Shown here piece by piece: positions 45,601 through 62,000 of a stretch of DNA of 64,000 bases. Within the stretch, counting starts at the first letter, position 1; each line of letters opens with the position of its first letter. Below the pieces are notes generated by a model that ran no database searches, was not told where the DNA came from, and was given only the letters and a program-made list of their open reading frames with translations. The position numbers and the translations under genes are program-made. Source of the stretch: Sarcomyxa edulis (taxonomy: Eukaryota > Basidiomycota > Agaricomycetes > Agaricales > Mycenaceae); contig QUOL01000015.1 in NCBI GenBank assembly GCA_009761415.1, forward strand, positions 372,001 through 436,000, read 5' to 3'.

Positions 45601-48106
45601 CACCTCCTAATACTTTCAGAGCACAGTTACTTCAATTCCAACCACAATCGGACTTTCTCATATGGACGGGCAACAAGGACTGTGAAGGCAATGCCGAGAC
45701 ATGTCGTGCTATGGCGCATTATTCTAGGGACAATGGACGAACTTGGCATCTAATCGAAGAATACGTCCGGAATTGCGCATGGGCCAAGGACGCTGAACTT
45801 ACGGTCGATCGTTCCCAGATCCTTTGCGAGTCGTATCGCGATAAGACGGGATCGCAACGTTACTTCCAGAGTAATAACCCTCTTCAGTTAGTTGGAGGTT
45901 CGGACTTTTTCAAGAAGAAGAAGACGCTGTTCAACCAGGTCGTTGGGTTTGCGAAATTTGCAGAGTTTTTGATCGTCGCCGAAGTAAGCCGTGTTGTGGT
46001 TGTAAGGTGATTGGCTAACGTTCCTTTTCTTCCAGCTCTTACCCGAAAAGCGTTCGCTTGACCTGCAGGTGTCTCTGGATGGACGAACATTCGCCACCGG
46101 ACGGTTCCCGCCTAGTATGCACCCCGAGACTCACGTGAGTCTTGTAGGCGCCGAGGTATACTCTTCCACTCATCTTTATTCTTTGAACAGGCGTACACAG
46201 TTTTGGAATCAAGCACAAAGTCTGTGTTCCTCCATATGACAATGTCTGAACAACCGAATCCGTACTGGGGCAATATCCTCAAGTCCAACTCGAATGGAAC
46301 TTATTTCGGTCTATGTCAGTACAGAATGACGTCATTTGGTGAGGCTGCTATTGATTTCCGATGATATCTGCAGCACTGGAGAACGTCAATCGCGACGAAA
46401 GAGGCTTTGTCGACTTTGAGAAGATGACCGGCCTTGACGGTATTGCTATCGTAAATGTTGTATCAAACCCTCAGGATGCTGTTGTCTCCGGGGTGAAGAC
46501 TCTGCAGACACGTATCACGCATAACGATGGCAAGCAATCTCGTGTCTCGTTTGAAACAACTTTGTACTCATGATGAATGGTACAGGAAGCACCTGGAAAC
46601 CTCTCCCTCCTCCTCCGCGGGATTCTTTGGGCCGGAATTATGAATGCGACCGTGCTGTAAGGGGTTTTCTTTATGCCTGATCATATGTAACTCACCCATT
46701 GTGCGATAGAATTGTGCCCTCCATGTCCACGGATATACCGAACGATTTGATCCAAGGGCAACCTACGGTAGTCCATCCGTTGTCGGCCTGATGATGGCTG
46801 TTGGAAACGTTGGTGAATCGCTAGCTCCGTACACCGAAAGTGACACTTTCCTGAGCCGTGATGCCGGATTTACTTGGGAGGAGATCCATAAGGATGCTCA
46901 TCTATGGGAATTCGGTGATTCTGGATCGATTCTGGTGATAGCCAACGACGAAGAACCCACAGATCATGTGCTGTTCAGTACCGACGAAGGTCTCAATTGG
47001 CGAGAATACAAATTCACGAATGAAAAAATGCGAGTCAAAGCCATCGTCACCGTTCCATCAGACACGAGTCGAAGGTTCGTTCTAATGGGAAATTATCCCC
47101 GCTCTTCGGCTTCCGTGGTTGTACACCTCGATTTCAGCGCCTTGACTTTGAGACAATGTGAGTGGTTGTCTCCTTTGTTCAAGTCTTCTGCGGTTCTGAA
47201 TTTCCTTCTAGGTGTCCTCAATGTGGACGATCCTGTCAATGACGATTTCGAGCTTTGGAGCCCAAGTGAGGAGCGTTCAGAACGTTGCTTGTTCGGCAGA
47301 CAGGTCTGTACTTTTGACCAGAGTTCTGCATATGTGCTGATCTTGGTTGTAGACCCTTTACCACCGTCGAGTACGCAACGCAAACTGCGTTGTTGGAAGC
47401 CAACCAAAGGCCGAAGAGAAGATCGTCAAAAACTGCCCTTGTTCCAAGGTCGACTTCGAATGGTTTGTCTTTTCCCTGTATCCGAACATCAGACCGTCGA
47501 TTTGACCTTTCGTATAGCGAATTCAATCATGTCAAAGATGCAAATGATGAATGCGTCCTAGACCCTGGTACAACGCCTCTTCCCGACGATAAGACATGTA
47601 AGAACGGAGAAGAATTCTGGTATTCCCGGACGGCCTATCGCAAAATCCCTATCTCAACGTGTGAAGACGGTGTACGGCAAGACCGTGGCGATAAACATCT
47701 TTGTCCCGGATTCAAAGCGCATGGCGCCTTATTCTGGTGGTCTATCATCATGGTTCCTTTCGGTTTCACCTCTCTTGTTGGGTATTGGTATTACCGCAGA
47801 AGTGGCCTCGCCAAAGGGTGTGTTCTCTAGCTTTCTATCTTTCAGTCCGCTTACTGACAGCATTCTCATAGCACGATACGACTTCCCGGAGACGCCAGAT
47901 CAGGGCCAGCTTATGGCGGAGATACTGGCATCATCTCAACGCTTGCTTCCGTTCCTTGGTTTATTGTCGGAATTGTAGGCATTGCATTCGAGTGGGTGTC
48001 TTCAAATGTCGGATCCCTTTCTCGCAACTTCCGCAATCGGAGAGGATACAGAAATCTCCCAGTGGATGAGGACGCACAGATCCTTCGTTTCGAAGACGAA
48101 GACTAA
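42646..48106 (+). CDS. VPS10: Vps10/sortilin-type vacuolar sorting receptor
   Basis: This is a type I membrane receptor that cycles between late Golgi and endosome to sort vacuolar hydrolases. ATG 42646 (gccaccATGa) is chosen because [20 protein letters not shown] is a clear signal peptide start; ATG 42550 would add 32 residues in front of it. Two luminal Vps10 beta-propeller domains follow, each with Asp-box motifs ([39 protein letters not shown]). Each ends in a Cys-rich 10CC module ([28 protein letters not shown]). A transmembrane helix ([20 protein letters not shown]) and a second hydrophobic segment (about 47930-48000) precede a short acidic tail ending LRFEDED. More than ten introns join in frame. 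The stop is at 48104-48106. RPB7 lies just upstream on the same strand. Confidence 0.93.
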
Positions 48107-48727
48107 AAAAAGGATTTCGCATGCAGTATAGAGGTGTTGTTATGATGTCGTTACACGTTGGAGTTCTATGTAATTTGTTTTCCGCTACCCTATATATCGC
48201 AAGTTCTTTCTGTATAATTTATTTGTTCTCGGAATCGTATACGTACCCACGCACCTTCGAGGTTCGAATCTTATCAAGGACTTATCGCTGATCGGATCCG
48301 TGTTTACCTTGAACCACGAATATTGATTGCTCTATGTGGCGAGTGTACATGTATTGGAGGTTGGGTACGTCCAGTTACTTCTAGACACAGACATAATAAC
48401 AACATAAAAAACTAGGCAGGCCTCAGGCCCAAACGATACAACTATAAACGCGCAATTTTATTTTGTAAATAGGGGTTCCGAGTTTTCCCTTTAAATGCCT
48501 CTCCTCCTCTTCCGTCTCGTTATTTTCCCTCCTTGCTGTCCCCCGGGAAACCGTCGACTAGCTAATATATAAGCCCTACGGTACAACACATCGAGTCATA
48601 GCCTTTCGATCTTGACTTAGTACCTTCCTCCCTCTAAGGCTTTGCCTAAAGTCATATACAACGGTACTGTTCTCTTTTATTTTTCACATCAATTCAAGCC
48701 AACTTACCCGTGATTCAGGCCCTTGAC
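48107..48727. other. Intergenic region with probable F-box gene promoter
   Basis: AATATATAAG near 48563 is a probable TATA box about 165 bp before the F-box ATG. The rest is the VPS10 3' flank. Nothing else is seen. Confidence 0.5.
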
Positions 48728-50236
48728 ATGGATTCTCGTTTCCGATATCTAATGGAGAGCAATATCGTGCCTTCCGAACTTGAAACCCGTCAAATGAAGG
48801 ACCTGCTTCTGGAAGAGGACGCTCATCTTTCTGACCTCAATGATCAGATGGTGCAGCTCCAAGCTTCACTCGAGGCACTTGCTATCCAGCGCTCCGAGCG
48901 TTGTACTCGAATCAGATCGTACAAGGCTGCAATTTCGGGCGTACGTCGGCTACCCCCAGAAATTGTTGCCGAAATATTCCTTCGATGCTGCCCGGAAAGC
49001 CCAATACTTCCTCTTAAACCCACCGATTCTCACATGGTGGTCACTCAGATATGCAGCGGATGGAGGAAAGTGGCCATAGGGTTCCCGGAGTTGTGGCACA
49101 AGCTACCTCTTGTGGGCCGCGCGGATGAACGTGCCACCCACTCAAAAGCTTTGGCGTGTGCGAAAGGATGGATCGGTCGCGCTGGCCCGTTGCCGCTTGA
49201 AGTTCACGCCGCCAATTTTACCGGGCCTACTCTTATCGACGAAATAATCTGCCCTTTTGCTGACCGGTTCCGTGAAATCAAAATATCAGATCTTCCTCTC
49301 GCACCGTTTCTCACCATTCCATCCGGTTCCTTTTCCCTATTAGAATCATTGACCTTATCGACACATCCACGGGGGTCCGAAGACACCGTAAAATACCTCC
49401 TCGACACCACCCTAGATTTCGCTCCAAAACTTCACGACTTCACCCTTCAAGGGTATGCCTTCAATCCAACAACGATACGCCTCCCCTGGGCACAGCTTAC
49501 CCGTCTTCAAATCTTGGACAGCCCGGTGACGCCAAACACCTGCCTCTCTGTCTTAGAACTCTGCACCAGCATAGTTTCATGCAGTTTCGAAATCATAACG
49601 TCTGTCGATGCGGTCATATTCGATTCTTCTTCCCTTCTACTTCCTCATCTATCCACACTAAACCTCGTAGAAGCCGAGCCCCGATGGATTGCTCATTCTA
49701 GCACAGCGCGCCACTCCGTCGCGGCAGTCATAGACTGCCTTGACCTCCCCGCGCTCAAGTACCTCACACTACCCCTCCACACCTCCGAGGCATGCGATGC
49801 CTTCATAGATCTAGCGTCCCGCTCCAGATTCTCACTAGAGAAACTCACCATATCCCCCGCTTCCGTATGGTTCTCTGAAGTGTTGGAACAAACTTCGTCA
49901 CTATCTGATGTGCTCGAACAAACCCCATCCCTCCTTTCGTTCGACTACAACTTCCTCGAAATGAACACCGGAGTCCTCTACAAAATGTCTCGCTACGAAC
50001 TACTCCCAGAGTTACAGACACTCAGACTGTGCTTCAACGGGCAGCGACAGGCAGAATTAGCTGCCATGATCGACACTCGACGCCCGTCCACTCATCATCG
50101 GCATCCGATGCGCCCACGATTGAAGAACCTCATTTTATCCCCTATCGAGCATTTCGACGATCTAGATAGTAGTGTTCGTGCCTCCTTCCCGAATATCGAT
50201 CAGTGGAGACTAGATGGGCTGTCCGTCAGTTATTAG
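48728..50236 (+). CDS. Agaricomycete-type F-box protein with N-terminal coiled coil
   Basis: A single-exon gene of 502 residues starting MDSRFRYLMESNIV. Residues about 25-65 form a coiled coil (LSDLNDQMVQLQASLEALA). An F-box follows (ISGVRRLPPEIVAEIFLRCC, then ICSGWRKVAIGFPELW). The rest contains irregular Leu-rich strands that may form an LRR-like substrate-binding surface. This layout is widespread and expanded in mushrooms. It would act as an SCF substrate adaptor if it binds Skp1. A short internal repeat occurs near 49880-49935 (SEVLEQTSSL / SDVLEQTPSL). The frame is open upstream of ATG 48728 without another ATG. Substrates are unknown. Confidence 0.88.
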   Translation: MDSRFRYLMESNIVPSELETRQMKDLLLEEDAHLSDLNDQMVQLQASLEALAIQRSERCTRIRSYKAAISGVRRLPPEIVAEIFLRCCPESPILPLKPTDSHMVVTQICSGWRKVAIGFPELWHKLPLVGRADERATHSKALACAKGWIGRAGPLPLEVHAANFTGPTLIDEIICPFADRFREIKISDLPLAPFLTIPSGSFSLLESLTLSTHPRGSEDTVKYLLDTTLDFAPKLHDFTLQGYAFNPTTIRLPWAQLTRLQILDSPVTPNTCLSVLELCTSIVSCSFEIITSVDAVIFDSSSLLLPHLSTLNLVEAEPRWIAHSSTARHSVAAVIDCLDLPALKYLTLPLHTSEACDAFIDLASRSRFSLEKLTISPASVWFSEVLEQTSSLSDVLEQTPSLLSFDYNFLEMNTGVLYKMSRYELLPELQTLRLCFNGQRQAELAAMIDTRRPSTHHRHPMRPRLKNLILSPIEHFDDLDSSVRASFPNIDQWRLDGLSVSY

Positions 50237-50582
50237 GAATGCGAGGTGGAGGACAGGATATCGGTATCCTTCCCCGGCGCCACACCACCACTTCTCAAAC
50301 TTAGCCTCTTCACCCTATCTATCTCCCACATATCAGGTTCAACAAGTTTCTCTGTATATATACGATCCCTCATTTCATTCATATACCCTCGCATTCACTT
50401 AGATTAGAACCACTAGAGGAACGGCGCGTACTTACATGCATAGATCTGTACGCCCATGACGAATTCAAATTATCCATATCTCCCCTCTAATTTGATAGAC
50501 TGTTTCTTGGGTCTATGTCAAGTATCCATCATATTTCTGTAGTGACAACTCGATACTTCCTCATATCTGCATCATCGACATA
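50237..50582. other. Convergent intergenic region
   Basis: This holds the 3' flanks of the F-box gene (plus) and the S28 peptidase (minus). No gene is seen. Confidence 0.6.
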
Positions 50583-52809
50583 CTACATGGCCTTCGAGAA
50601 GCAGGGCAGCCACTCATCCAGCGCCATCTGGAACAACCCCAACCCAGAATAAAAGGGTTCCTGAGAGATTGGAGAATAAAATCCGACGGTTTTAAAATCA
50701 GTGTGATTAGCGTCCGGAGTCATGAGAACCCGCATGTCAGAGACGTGGACCATGTTCGAGTGGGTTAGTCCGAAGAATGAAGTTCCTGGGGCTCGCGTAT
50801 TGCATCTAGCGGGGTATATAAGATGTTGAGAAGGGTATGAACGAGACTGGCGCGTGCTTACGCAGGGATAGCTACGGTCGGGAGACGGTGAGGTGAGTTG
50901 TCCTCAATAGATGCTAACCCCATCGTTCGCCAAGGATCAACTATACAGGGAGAGTCAGAAGATGGTCATGCAAGAATTAGTGTGATACTCACATTCTCCA
51001 TTGGTAAATAGAATATTGGTAGGCGTCATATCCCACCCTCCATACTTATTGATATTCCCTACTTGCGGTGACGACGGAAGACCCGTTGGAAACGTCTCGT
51101 TACACTGCTGTTGGAACAAGTCGAGCGAAAGGAAAGATGTTTCGATGGAAAGAGGGTTATCTGAATCGCCTCGTTGGTAGAAGCCTGACCTCAACGTTGA
51201 TTAGAGATTTAATATGTTGTCGTGACTCTATAACCCACCATATTCCGAACAATATTGCCACATCCACGAACGATCTGCGACGGGATCATCTACATTCCCG
51301 GGTATCGAATCGTAATCTATCTCTGCTAAAGCAGTCAAGAACGATTGGAAGGCAGTCTCTACACCTAGGGTAGCTGCGATACCGCTTTCAAGTGGGCTTT
51401 GGGTTAGGTTCTGGGTTTCGAGGATGTTGCAGAAGGGTAGAATAGAGGCTTGGAAACCGTAGTACTGACAGAAAATTCGAAGGCGGTGGTTATGAGACAA
51501 AAGCTTTCGCAAGGGAACGATGGCAATAGTCTGAGATTTTGTGGGAACCTCACCTGATAAAAGTTCAACGGGTCCATCAGAATTGAGGCTGCGTTCACAT
51601 TGCTCGTTCTGTTTGCTTGTTGCCTCGTTAAGCCATCAGCGCCAGTAGTATCTCCTCCTGGTCCACTCAGTCAGGCCTTCAATAAGTCAAATTTCAGATC
51701 TATCTGAAGTGTCTCATTCTGACTTTGCAGTGCACTATCGACATATCTAAGGAAATGTAATCTTAAAACACAATGTCGGAAGAATTATGCCCGATGACTT
51801 ACCGAGTGACAGCAACCCAGTCAGCGGAACAGTTCCGTGTGAGGCTTCGTTCTGCGGCCTTGTAATAACTAGCCATATCTACTTGGGCATGGACGGGAGC
51901 TGAAGAGGCCCAAGTGGCGAATATGATGGAAGAATTTCGCAAACGAAGCAACGTTCCTCGAACGCCCGGATATGATCCTCCTAAGAATATCCAGGGAGTA
52001 GAAGAAGGGTGTACGGGGAATGAGGGAGAAAATGAGGAAGACGCTACGTCCTTTCTGTTGGATGGGAAGGAGTTTGCGAAAAAGACGACGTCTTCGAGAG
52101 CTTGTTCAGTGGTCAGAAATTTCCATTGCTCGGCCGTGGTGTTCTCCTTAAACATTGTGTTGTTTAAGTTAGTACGACATACAAAGCGAAGGTGGTTTGG
52201 GCCTACATTGACCGGGAACGGTTGAGAATCTCCGTAGAATCGATGCTCCCATAAGATCGCAAGGCCTTTGTAACGTTTCGCGAGACGCATTGTAGCCGAA
52301 AGGCCATGGTATTCCTAGATAGGACATTTTAGACCAATATTGAGTACCTGATGGGATATGATTGACCTGTAGATAATACGGGAGCAACGGTTCTGCATCT
52401 TGCTCTCCCGAATCGAAGACTAGATCAAGACTTAGTCAGAAGCCGCCAAGGGTCACTTCATCAAATTATCACAGAGACTGACGGAAGACTGGGCCACCCT
52501 CTTCATAGTAGGTAGCGTTAATCCAATAACGATTTTTGAACGTCCCACTACCACTTCCGAAGTGATCAATCGGCACCTGGAAACATAGAATAGAAAATCA
52601 GCATGATCCATTGCTTCAAATTGTCGACTGACATCGATGAAGAGCGGGTTGTTGGGAAGACCTTCGGTATCATTCAGAGGAGGTAAGGCCTCGAGGATGC
52701 GTAGTCGCGGAAGAGCGAATTTCTTTTGGAGCCGATGTAAAGTAGTATCCAGGTCTAGCGCCGAAACATGGGCCGTGAGCAAGAGGAGCGAAACCCAATT
52801 CAAGAGCAT
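50583..52809 (-). CDS. Secreted serine carboxypeptidase, S28 family (prolyl carboxypeptidase-like)
   Basis: This enzyme would cleave at proline-containing bonds, outside the cell or in the vacuole. ATG at 52807-52809 gives MLLNWVSLLLLTAHVSALDL, a signal peptide. The mature part has VPIDHFGSGSGTFKNRYWIN, AILWEHRFYGDSQPFP, the nucleophile elbow GGSYPGV (Ser), NGEFDPWRTMG (probable Asp region) and MVHVSDMR (probable His), in the order of S28 enzymes. Several N-glycosylation sequons (NCS, NET, NAT) fit secretion. Many short introns interrupt it. It ends LPCFSKAM with a stop at 50583-50585. Its length, roughly 540 residues, is normal. It is divergent from the GMC oxidoreductase gene across a 1.2 kb region. 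Confidence 0.9.
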
Positions 52810-56637
<3,828 letters not shown>

Positions 56638-57147
56638 ACACACGTCTAGTTTGACAACTGGCATTACGAATCACACACGAATCAGGTATTTGGACATTCG
56701 GGTAATTTATCCCAAGACTATGACACTACGGTGACTGTAACGGACAATGACTGCCTTACACATCTCCCACTTCGCTCGTTTTGCTTTCCATTCCCTTCCC
56801 ATCCTTTCTTTGACCCCCCAATATATCTTACTTACTCGGACTACTTGTAGCTTACGTTACCCCCGTCCTTCTTCTATCCGTAGATATGATGCACATACGT
56901 TCGTCATATAGTCAATCAGACACCCACTACGCACAGAACCCTAGTATCAAGATATCGTTCGTACGAATGGTACGAAGTGCATCTTGTATTGAGTCTCTTG
57001 GTCCGCGATCTCTACTGAACGTTCTCTGACATACTAATAGTTGTCCACTCAAAAGCATCTCCAGTCTAGCGAAAGTGCAGGACTGGACGATACTTTGGAT
57101 CTTGGACGATGCCGCAGCACTGGGATTTGAGCCGAATATTATGCTGC

Positions 57148-57295
57148 GATATTTGGTATATACACTACATATACACCACATATTTTCTGTCTGTTTATAC
57201 AGGCTGTATAACCGGGTATATATTTGGTGTATACAAGTTGTATTCCCCCGTAGATATTCGGTACATACATAGTAGATATCTAGTATATACATCAG
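57148..57295. repeat. Degenerate gatatttggtatatac repeats
   Basis: Four related segments (gatatttggtatatacac, tatatttggtgtatacaa, gatattcggtacatacat, gatatctagtatatacat) lie at about 57149, 57219, 57255 and 57278. The spacing shrinks towards the right end. Confidence 0.65.
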
Positions 57296-57672
57296 GCTTC
57301 CGGTCACAGTCCTTGAAAGGAAGGAGCTACGCCTGTAGCCGTGACCTTTTTGGGATGAGAAACCGTCTCGACTCGGGGACTGTTGCCAAATTTGGCCGCG
57401 TCACATGTGTGACATCTCAGCCATTATATTTATGAATTTTCTTACATTAATTGGACCATAAATGAATGAATTCTGAGTAGACAGGTATACTTAATGAACC
57501 CCAATGGGCCCATATACGTGCTCATAACTTATCCAAAATGTGTTTGGGGCAAATAATATCACAAGACATACCTGCTTGCAATGTGTCACGCGTTACCTCG
57601 TCGGAGACTGAATTCGAGCCCGCGGCGGACTTTGGCCTCTGTTTGGCTGGAGTTCTATCTTTGGCACAAAAA

Positions 57673-57692
57673 ACTGACGAAGCTTCGTCAGT
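57673..57692. repeat. Perfect 20-bp palindrome
   Basis: actgacgaag is followed directly by its exact reverse complement cttcgtcagt, with A-rich and T-rich flanks. It lies 200 bp upstream of the CACTA-like remnant. Confidence 0.9.
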
Positions 57693-57892
57693 AATTTTGC
57701 CGGTCGTTCATCCATCCAGACCACTGCCCTAACTCTGAAGATGTACTTCACTCTGTGACTTGTCTACACTATCTCAAGCTTAGAACTATCTAAAGCACCA
57801 TTTTTCTTCCGAATATCTCGCAAATTCATCCCAGAAACATAACCCTATCATCGCTGCTTGCATTCAAGCGTCATTTACTTGCTGGAGTTGAC

Positions 57893-58786
57893 ATGCCTGA
57901 TCACAACAAGATAACCTGGTGTAGATGCTCCATATGCATTGGTGGAAGCAGTAATGGGAAAAAACAGACGAAGCAGACTGCACGGAACCATCAAGATGAT
58001 GATGATGAGCGTGCTGGCAAACCTCGAGGGCATACGCGACGACTCAAATCACTTCTACCCTCAATTCCCACTCTGATACCATCTCATCATCCCATTGAAA
58101 TGAATGTCCCTGCACCAATTCCTGACTCAAATACGACTCAGTGCCATGACTCAGAGCTCGAGTATAATCCACTGGCAGACACACACGATGGTGGCGATTC
58201 ATCCGGGGAAAGTGAGAACGGAGTCTTCACTGTTCAGATTGACGAAACTCAGGTTGACAAAATCATTGGAGAACTCTTTGACAATGCTCCCTCACTTCGG
58301 AACGATTTGTCTGACTCTGATTCAGACATCGATCATCCTCTTCCCTTTGCCTCCATTCTGGATGGAAACTACACCAGCGACAGCTCCGATGATTCAGATT
58401 GTACCACCTCAGAGAACGAATTTCCAGCCAAAGGAATTCCTCTCAATATCACCGATGACCCTCTATTCATTTCGCGAGCATCACTATTCGACACGTCGGA
58501 AGCCAGTGATTCTGATGACGACGATCCTGATCGCGACCTTCCTGCAGCCTTTGATGAGCACTTTGCCATCCGAAGTGCTTATATCCGTGTCCCTCTTACA
58601 GGTATTTGGCGTAGCTTGGTTTGGTTGACTATGGGCTCTGAATTGAATATGTGGCAGTGCTGCGTCGGTTCTCAAGATTCTTCTCCTTCGTTATCTGCAC
58701 TCCTTGGCTTCAATCTACACATCATGATCATGATCGATTGCATAAGCTCATGCTCTTATCAAGGGTCTCAAGAAGTCAACGCTTAA
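57893..58786 (+). pseudogene. Truncated CACTA/Tnp2-like transposon protein N-terminus
   Basis: The ORF starts MPDHNKITWCRCSICIGG, a Cys-x-Cys-x2-Cys head followed by basic residues and a TARNHQ element. This resembles the opening of Agaricomycete Tnp2/CACTA-type transposase ORFs. A long acidic Ser/Asp tract follows, then LPAAFDEHFAIRSAYIRV, which resembles the conserved FDEHPAIRNAYI segment that precedes the catalytic region in that family. After this the sequence runs into unrelated codons or stops in every frame; an alternative frame continues briefly as LLQVFGVAWFG then stops. The transposase domain is absent, so this is a degraded fragment or an immobilised derivative. No flanking terminal repeats were identified. 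Confidence 0.5.
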
Positions 58787-59069
58787 GGTCCATCTCCAAA
58801 AATAGTGGTCTCCTATGGCTATAATCCCGCAAACTCAATATCAAGCAATGGTCCAATAGAAATAAAACTAGATGTCGAGGCAGCGGCGTTGAGGGATATT
58901 CGCTACTCACGTTTGGTCCAGCGCTAGACCCTAATTGCCACTAGGAGATATTGGGTCTCAGATGCGGCTCGAATTTTGGGCCAACACAGGCATCACATAA
59001 AATCCTGGCTTCGCCATTATCTCGTCTGTCCTTCCAATCGCTCATCCAGTATCTTGTGCAATTTCTCCT
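58787..59069. other. Intergenic region before HAK transporter
   Basis: Contains the HAK promoter and possibly the decayed remainder of the transposon fragment. No gene is seen. Confidence 0.5.
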
Positions 59070-62000
59070 ATGAATTCTTTAGGAGCAACAGAAGAAGGTA
59101 TTGACCGAAGAAGGACGCCTTTGAGCGTAAGAGGCCTTCCATTGCTTCTGCTTACCTTCCAAACACTTGGTAAAATATACTTCGTACTCTTCCTATGTAT
59201 AGAGACTGACTCTTTGTCTTCCTTCTAGGGATTATCTACTCGGACATCGGGACTTCTCCTCTCTACGTTCTCAATGGTATCTGGCCTGGAACAGGGCCTG
59301 TTCCATCTGAGGAGGATGTTATCGGGGGTGTCAGCGCGATCCTCTGGTCTTTGACGCTTCTTCCCTTACTCAAATATGTAGGGCTTCCCATTCCAATCAA
59401 AGACCTTAAAGCTGACCCGTTCTTCCAGGTAATAATCTCACTTAGATTCGGAACTCATGAAGGTGAGCTGAAAAGTAGTTATCTTCTGAGGTCTCATCTA
59501 AGCCACAAACTACCACATAGGAGAAGGAGGTGAGCCATACGATTAATCCTTAACTACAACCTGTTCCGACATTGTCGCATCACAAGGAACGTTTGCCCTG
59601 TATCAAGGTCTATTCCCTCCGAAACAAGAAGACGCCCTCGCAGATCGTACACTCACCGGTGATAGTCTTGGTAAATCACCCACACTGCGCTCCAGTGGGC
59701 CACGAATTAGTCGTCATCTCAAGTGGCCATTGATGGCATGGGTACGTCTGATAGTCATATGTGTCTATCTTCTCATTTAATGTCTATGCAGTGTCTACTT
59801 GGAACGAGCTTGACCATGGCTGATGGGATATTTACCCCCGCCGTCTCAGTCACCAGCGCGGTCAGTTCCATTCTATCACAATCCGCCGATCAAATGACTA
59901 AATCGATTACAGGTAGGAGGCATAGCAGTTGCCAAGGCTTCAGTAGAAAAGGACATTATCCCGATCTCCATCGTAAGCAATTCTGCTTCACTGTCACACT
60001 CCGTTCATGAACGTATAATGCGAAAATCAGGCCATCCTGGTGTGCCTTTTCTTGGTACAACGTTTTGGGACCGCTAGACTGGCATTTCTATTTGCCCCTG
60101 GTTTGTTGCAATTTTTAATGGCCATCATCGTCTTACAATGATATCACGCAGTGTCGTTCCTCTGGTTCTTGATACTAGCAGGGACAGGGATATACAATAT
60201 CACGAAACATCCGGGAATCTTTCGCGCGTTCGATCCTTCTCGCGCTGTCCTATGTGAGTTCACGATATTGATTCTGTACTTCGTCTGTTAATGTCCGTCA
60301 GTGTTCGTCCGCACGGGTGACTATGATATTCTCGCCGGCGTTCTGCTGGCCTTGACTGGATGTGAGGCCGTCTTTGCCAAGTAAGCCTTGCATCTCGATC
60401 TCCATTCGAACTTGGGCTCAAGTAATGCCTATCCCCGTCTTGCAGTCTGGGCCAGTTCAACGCACTCTCGATCCAGGTGAATTTCGGCATGATCACTTAG
60501 TAAACTTTCTAGGTACTGATTGTTTGTTTTCCATAGTTGTCGTTCTCTGTATTTGTCTACCCTGCCCTATGTTTGGCATATTTAGGTCAAGGCGCTCGCC
60601 TCATCTCCGATGGAGAGGCGGTCATTTCCAATATATTTTACCTTTCTATTCCTGGTCCTCAGAATGGGCCTTTGTCTTGGTATCTGATTTCGTCCGTTAT
60701 GTTTTTGAAATAAGCTTACACTGTTGGTCTACAGGATCGTCTTCGTCGTTGCCATTCTGGCTACAGTAAGTACAATATACATCCCTTGCCAACATGTTTT
60801 CCTGGTTCAATTCGTTTGTATAGATCATAGCATCGCAAGCCCTCATCACTGCGACGTTCAGTCTTTTCCAGCAAGTTGTGAATATGAAAAGTATATTCCC
60901 GTACGTCGATCTTGTAGGCCTTGAGTTTTCCTTCTCATTTGATGTCACTATTGCAGGATTCGAATGCTGTATACATCGGATACCATTCAAGGCCAAGTTT
61001 ACCTCCCCGCCGTCAATTATGCCCGTATGTACAATCTCTCCACCCCGTCGCCCTGACTCACATCGGGGATGTGACAGTCATGATATCGACCATTGTCGCT
61101 GTGGCAGCATTCAAGAATCTAGCCGCTCTGACAAATGCATATGGGTACGTGTGCACCAATGTCCGAACGGTCTAGTGCACTCCTTGACTCGTTTCATTGG
61201 ATCAGATTCGCAGTCGCCACTGTCATGTTTTCCACCACAGTCCTGATCTCGATGCAGATGCGCTTTGTAAAGGGCTGGCCTTGCGTGGTTGCCCTAGGGT
61301 ATCTCCTTTTTTTCGGGTTCTTTGATGGTATACTCTGCTTGATCACTAGAAAGTCGAAGAGTATCTAACATCCATCTTTAGGGCTTTTCTGGGGAGCTTC
61401 GCTGAAAAAGGTTCCTCATGGAGCATGGGTACCACTGCTAATTGGAGTAGTTCTGTAAGCGGTCAATCCTCCTCAACGATTCTTCGGATGACTCATCGTC
61501 AATCTAGCTCGACTATCATGTTTTTCTGGAGCTGGGCGAAGGTATGATTGCTTGATTAACCCAGATTTTGGGCTTACACAAATTCTGACGGATAAAATAG
61601 GGCCTCGAGGACGATTTTGATGGTGCCAATCGGAAAAACCTTCGTCATTTCATCTTCACCGATGATCCTGGTGAAAAGACTCTCCAAGAACACGCAGAGA
61701 CCGAATCCCAGAATGGTGTCGAGGAGGATGCATCAGAAGCTGGAGAAAAAAATTCGATATATTATTACCTGGGCCAATCTTCCGACGACGTCTCCACGAT
61801 CGCGCCACACAAACATATGCTCGCTCGGATTCCGAGCTGTGCCATCTTCCATAAACTCGTCAAGGCCAAAGGGGTTCCTCATTCGTTCATTGGATTTATC
61901 CGGCAGTGGCCTGCTCTGCCCCGCGTCGTCATCTTTCTATCGGTCTCTCTCGTCTCCACGGCTCGAGTTTCTTCTGAGGATCGGTATTCAGTGACGAAAG

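Larger units (their letters stand above)
56638..57892. other. Intergenic region with TA-rich repeats and a palindrome
   Basis: No gene is supported. It contains the degenerate repeats at 57148-57295 and the palindrome at 57673-57692, which are listed separately. Confidence 0.6.
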
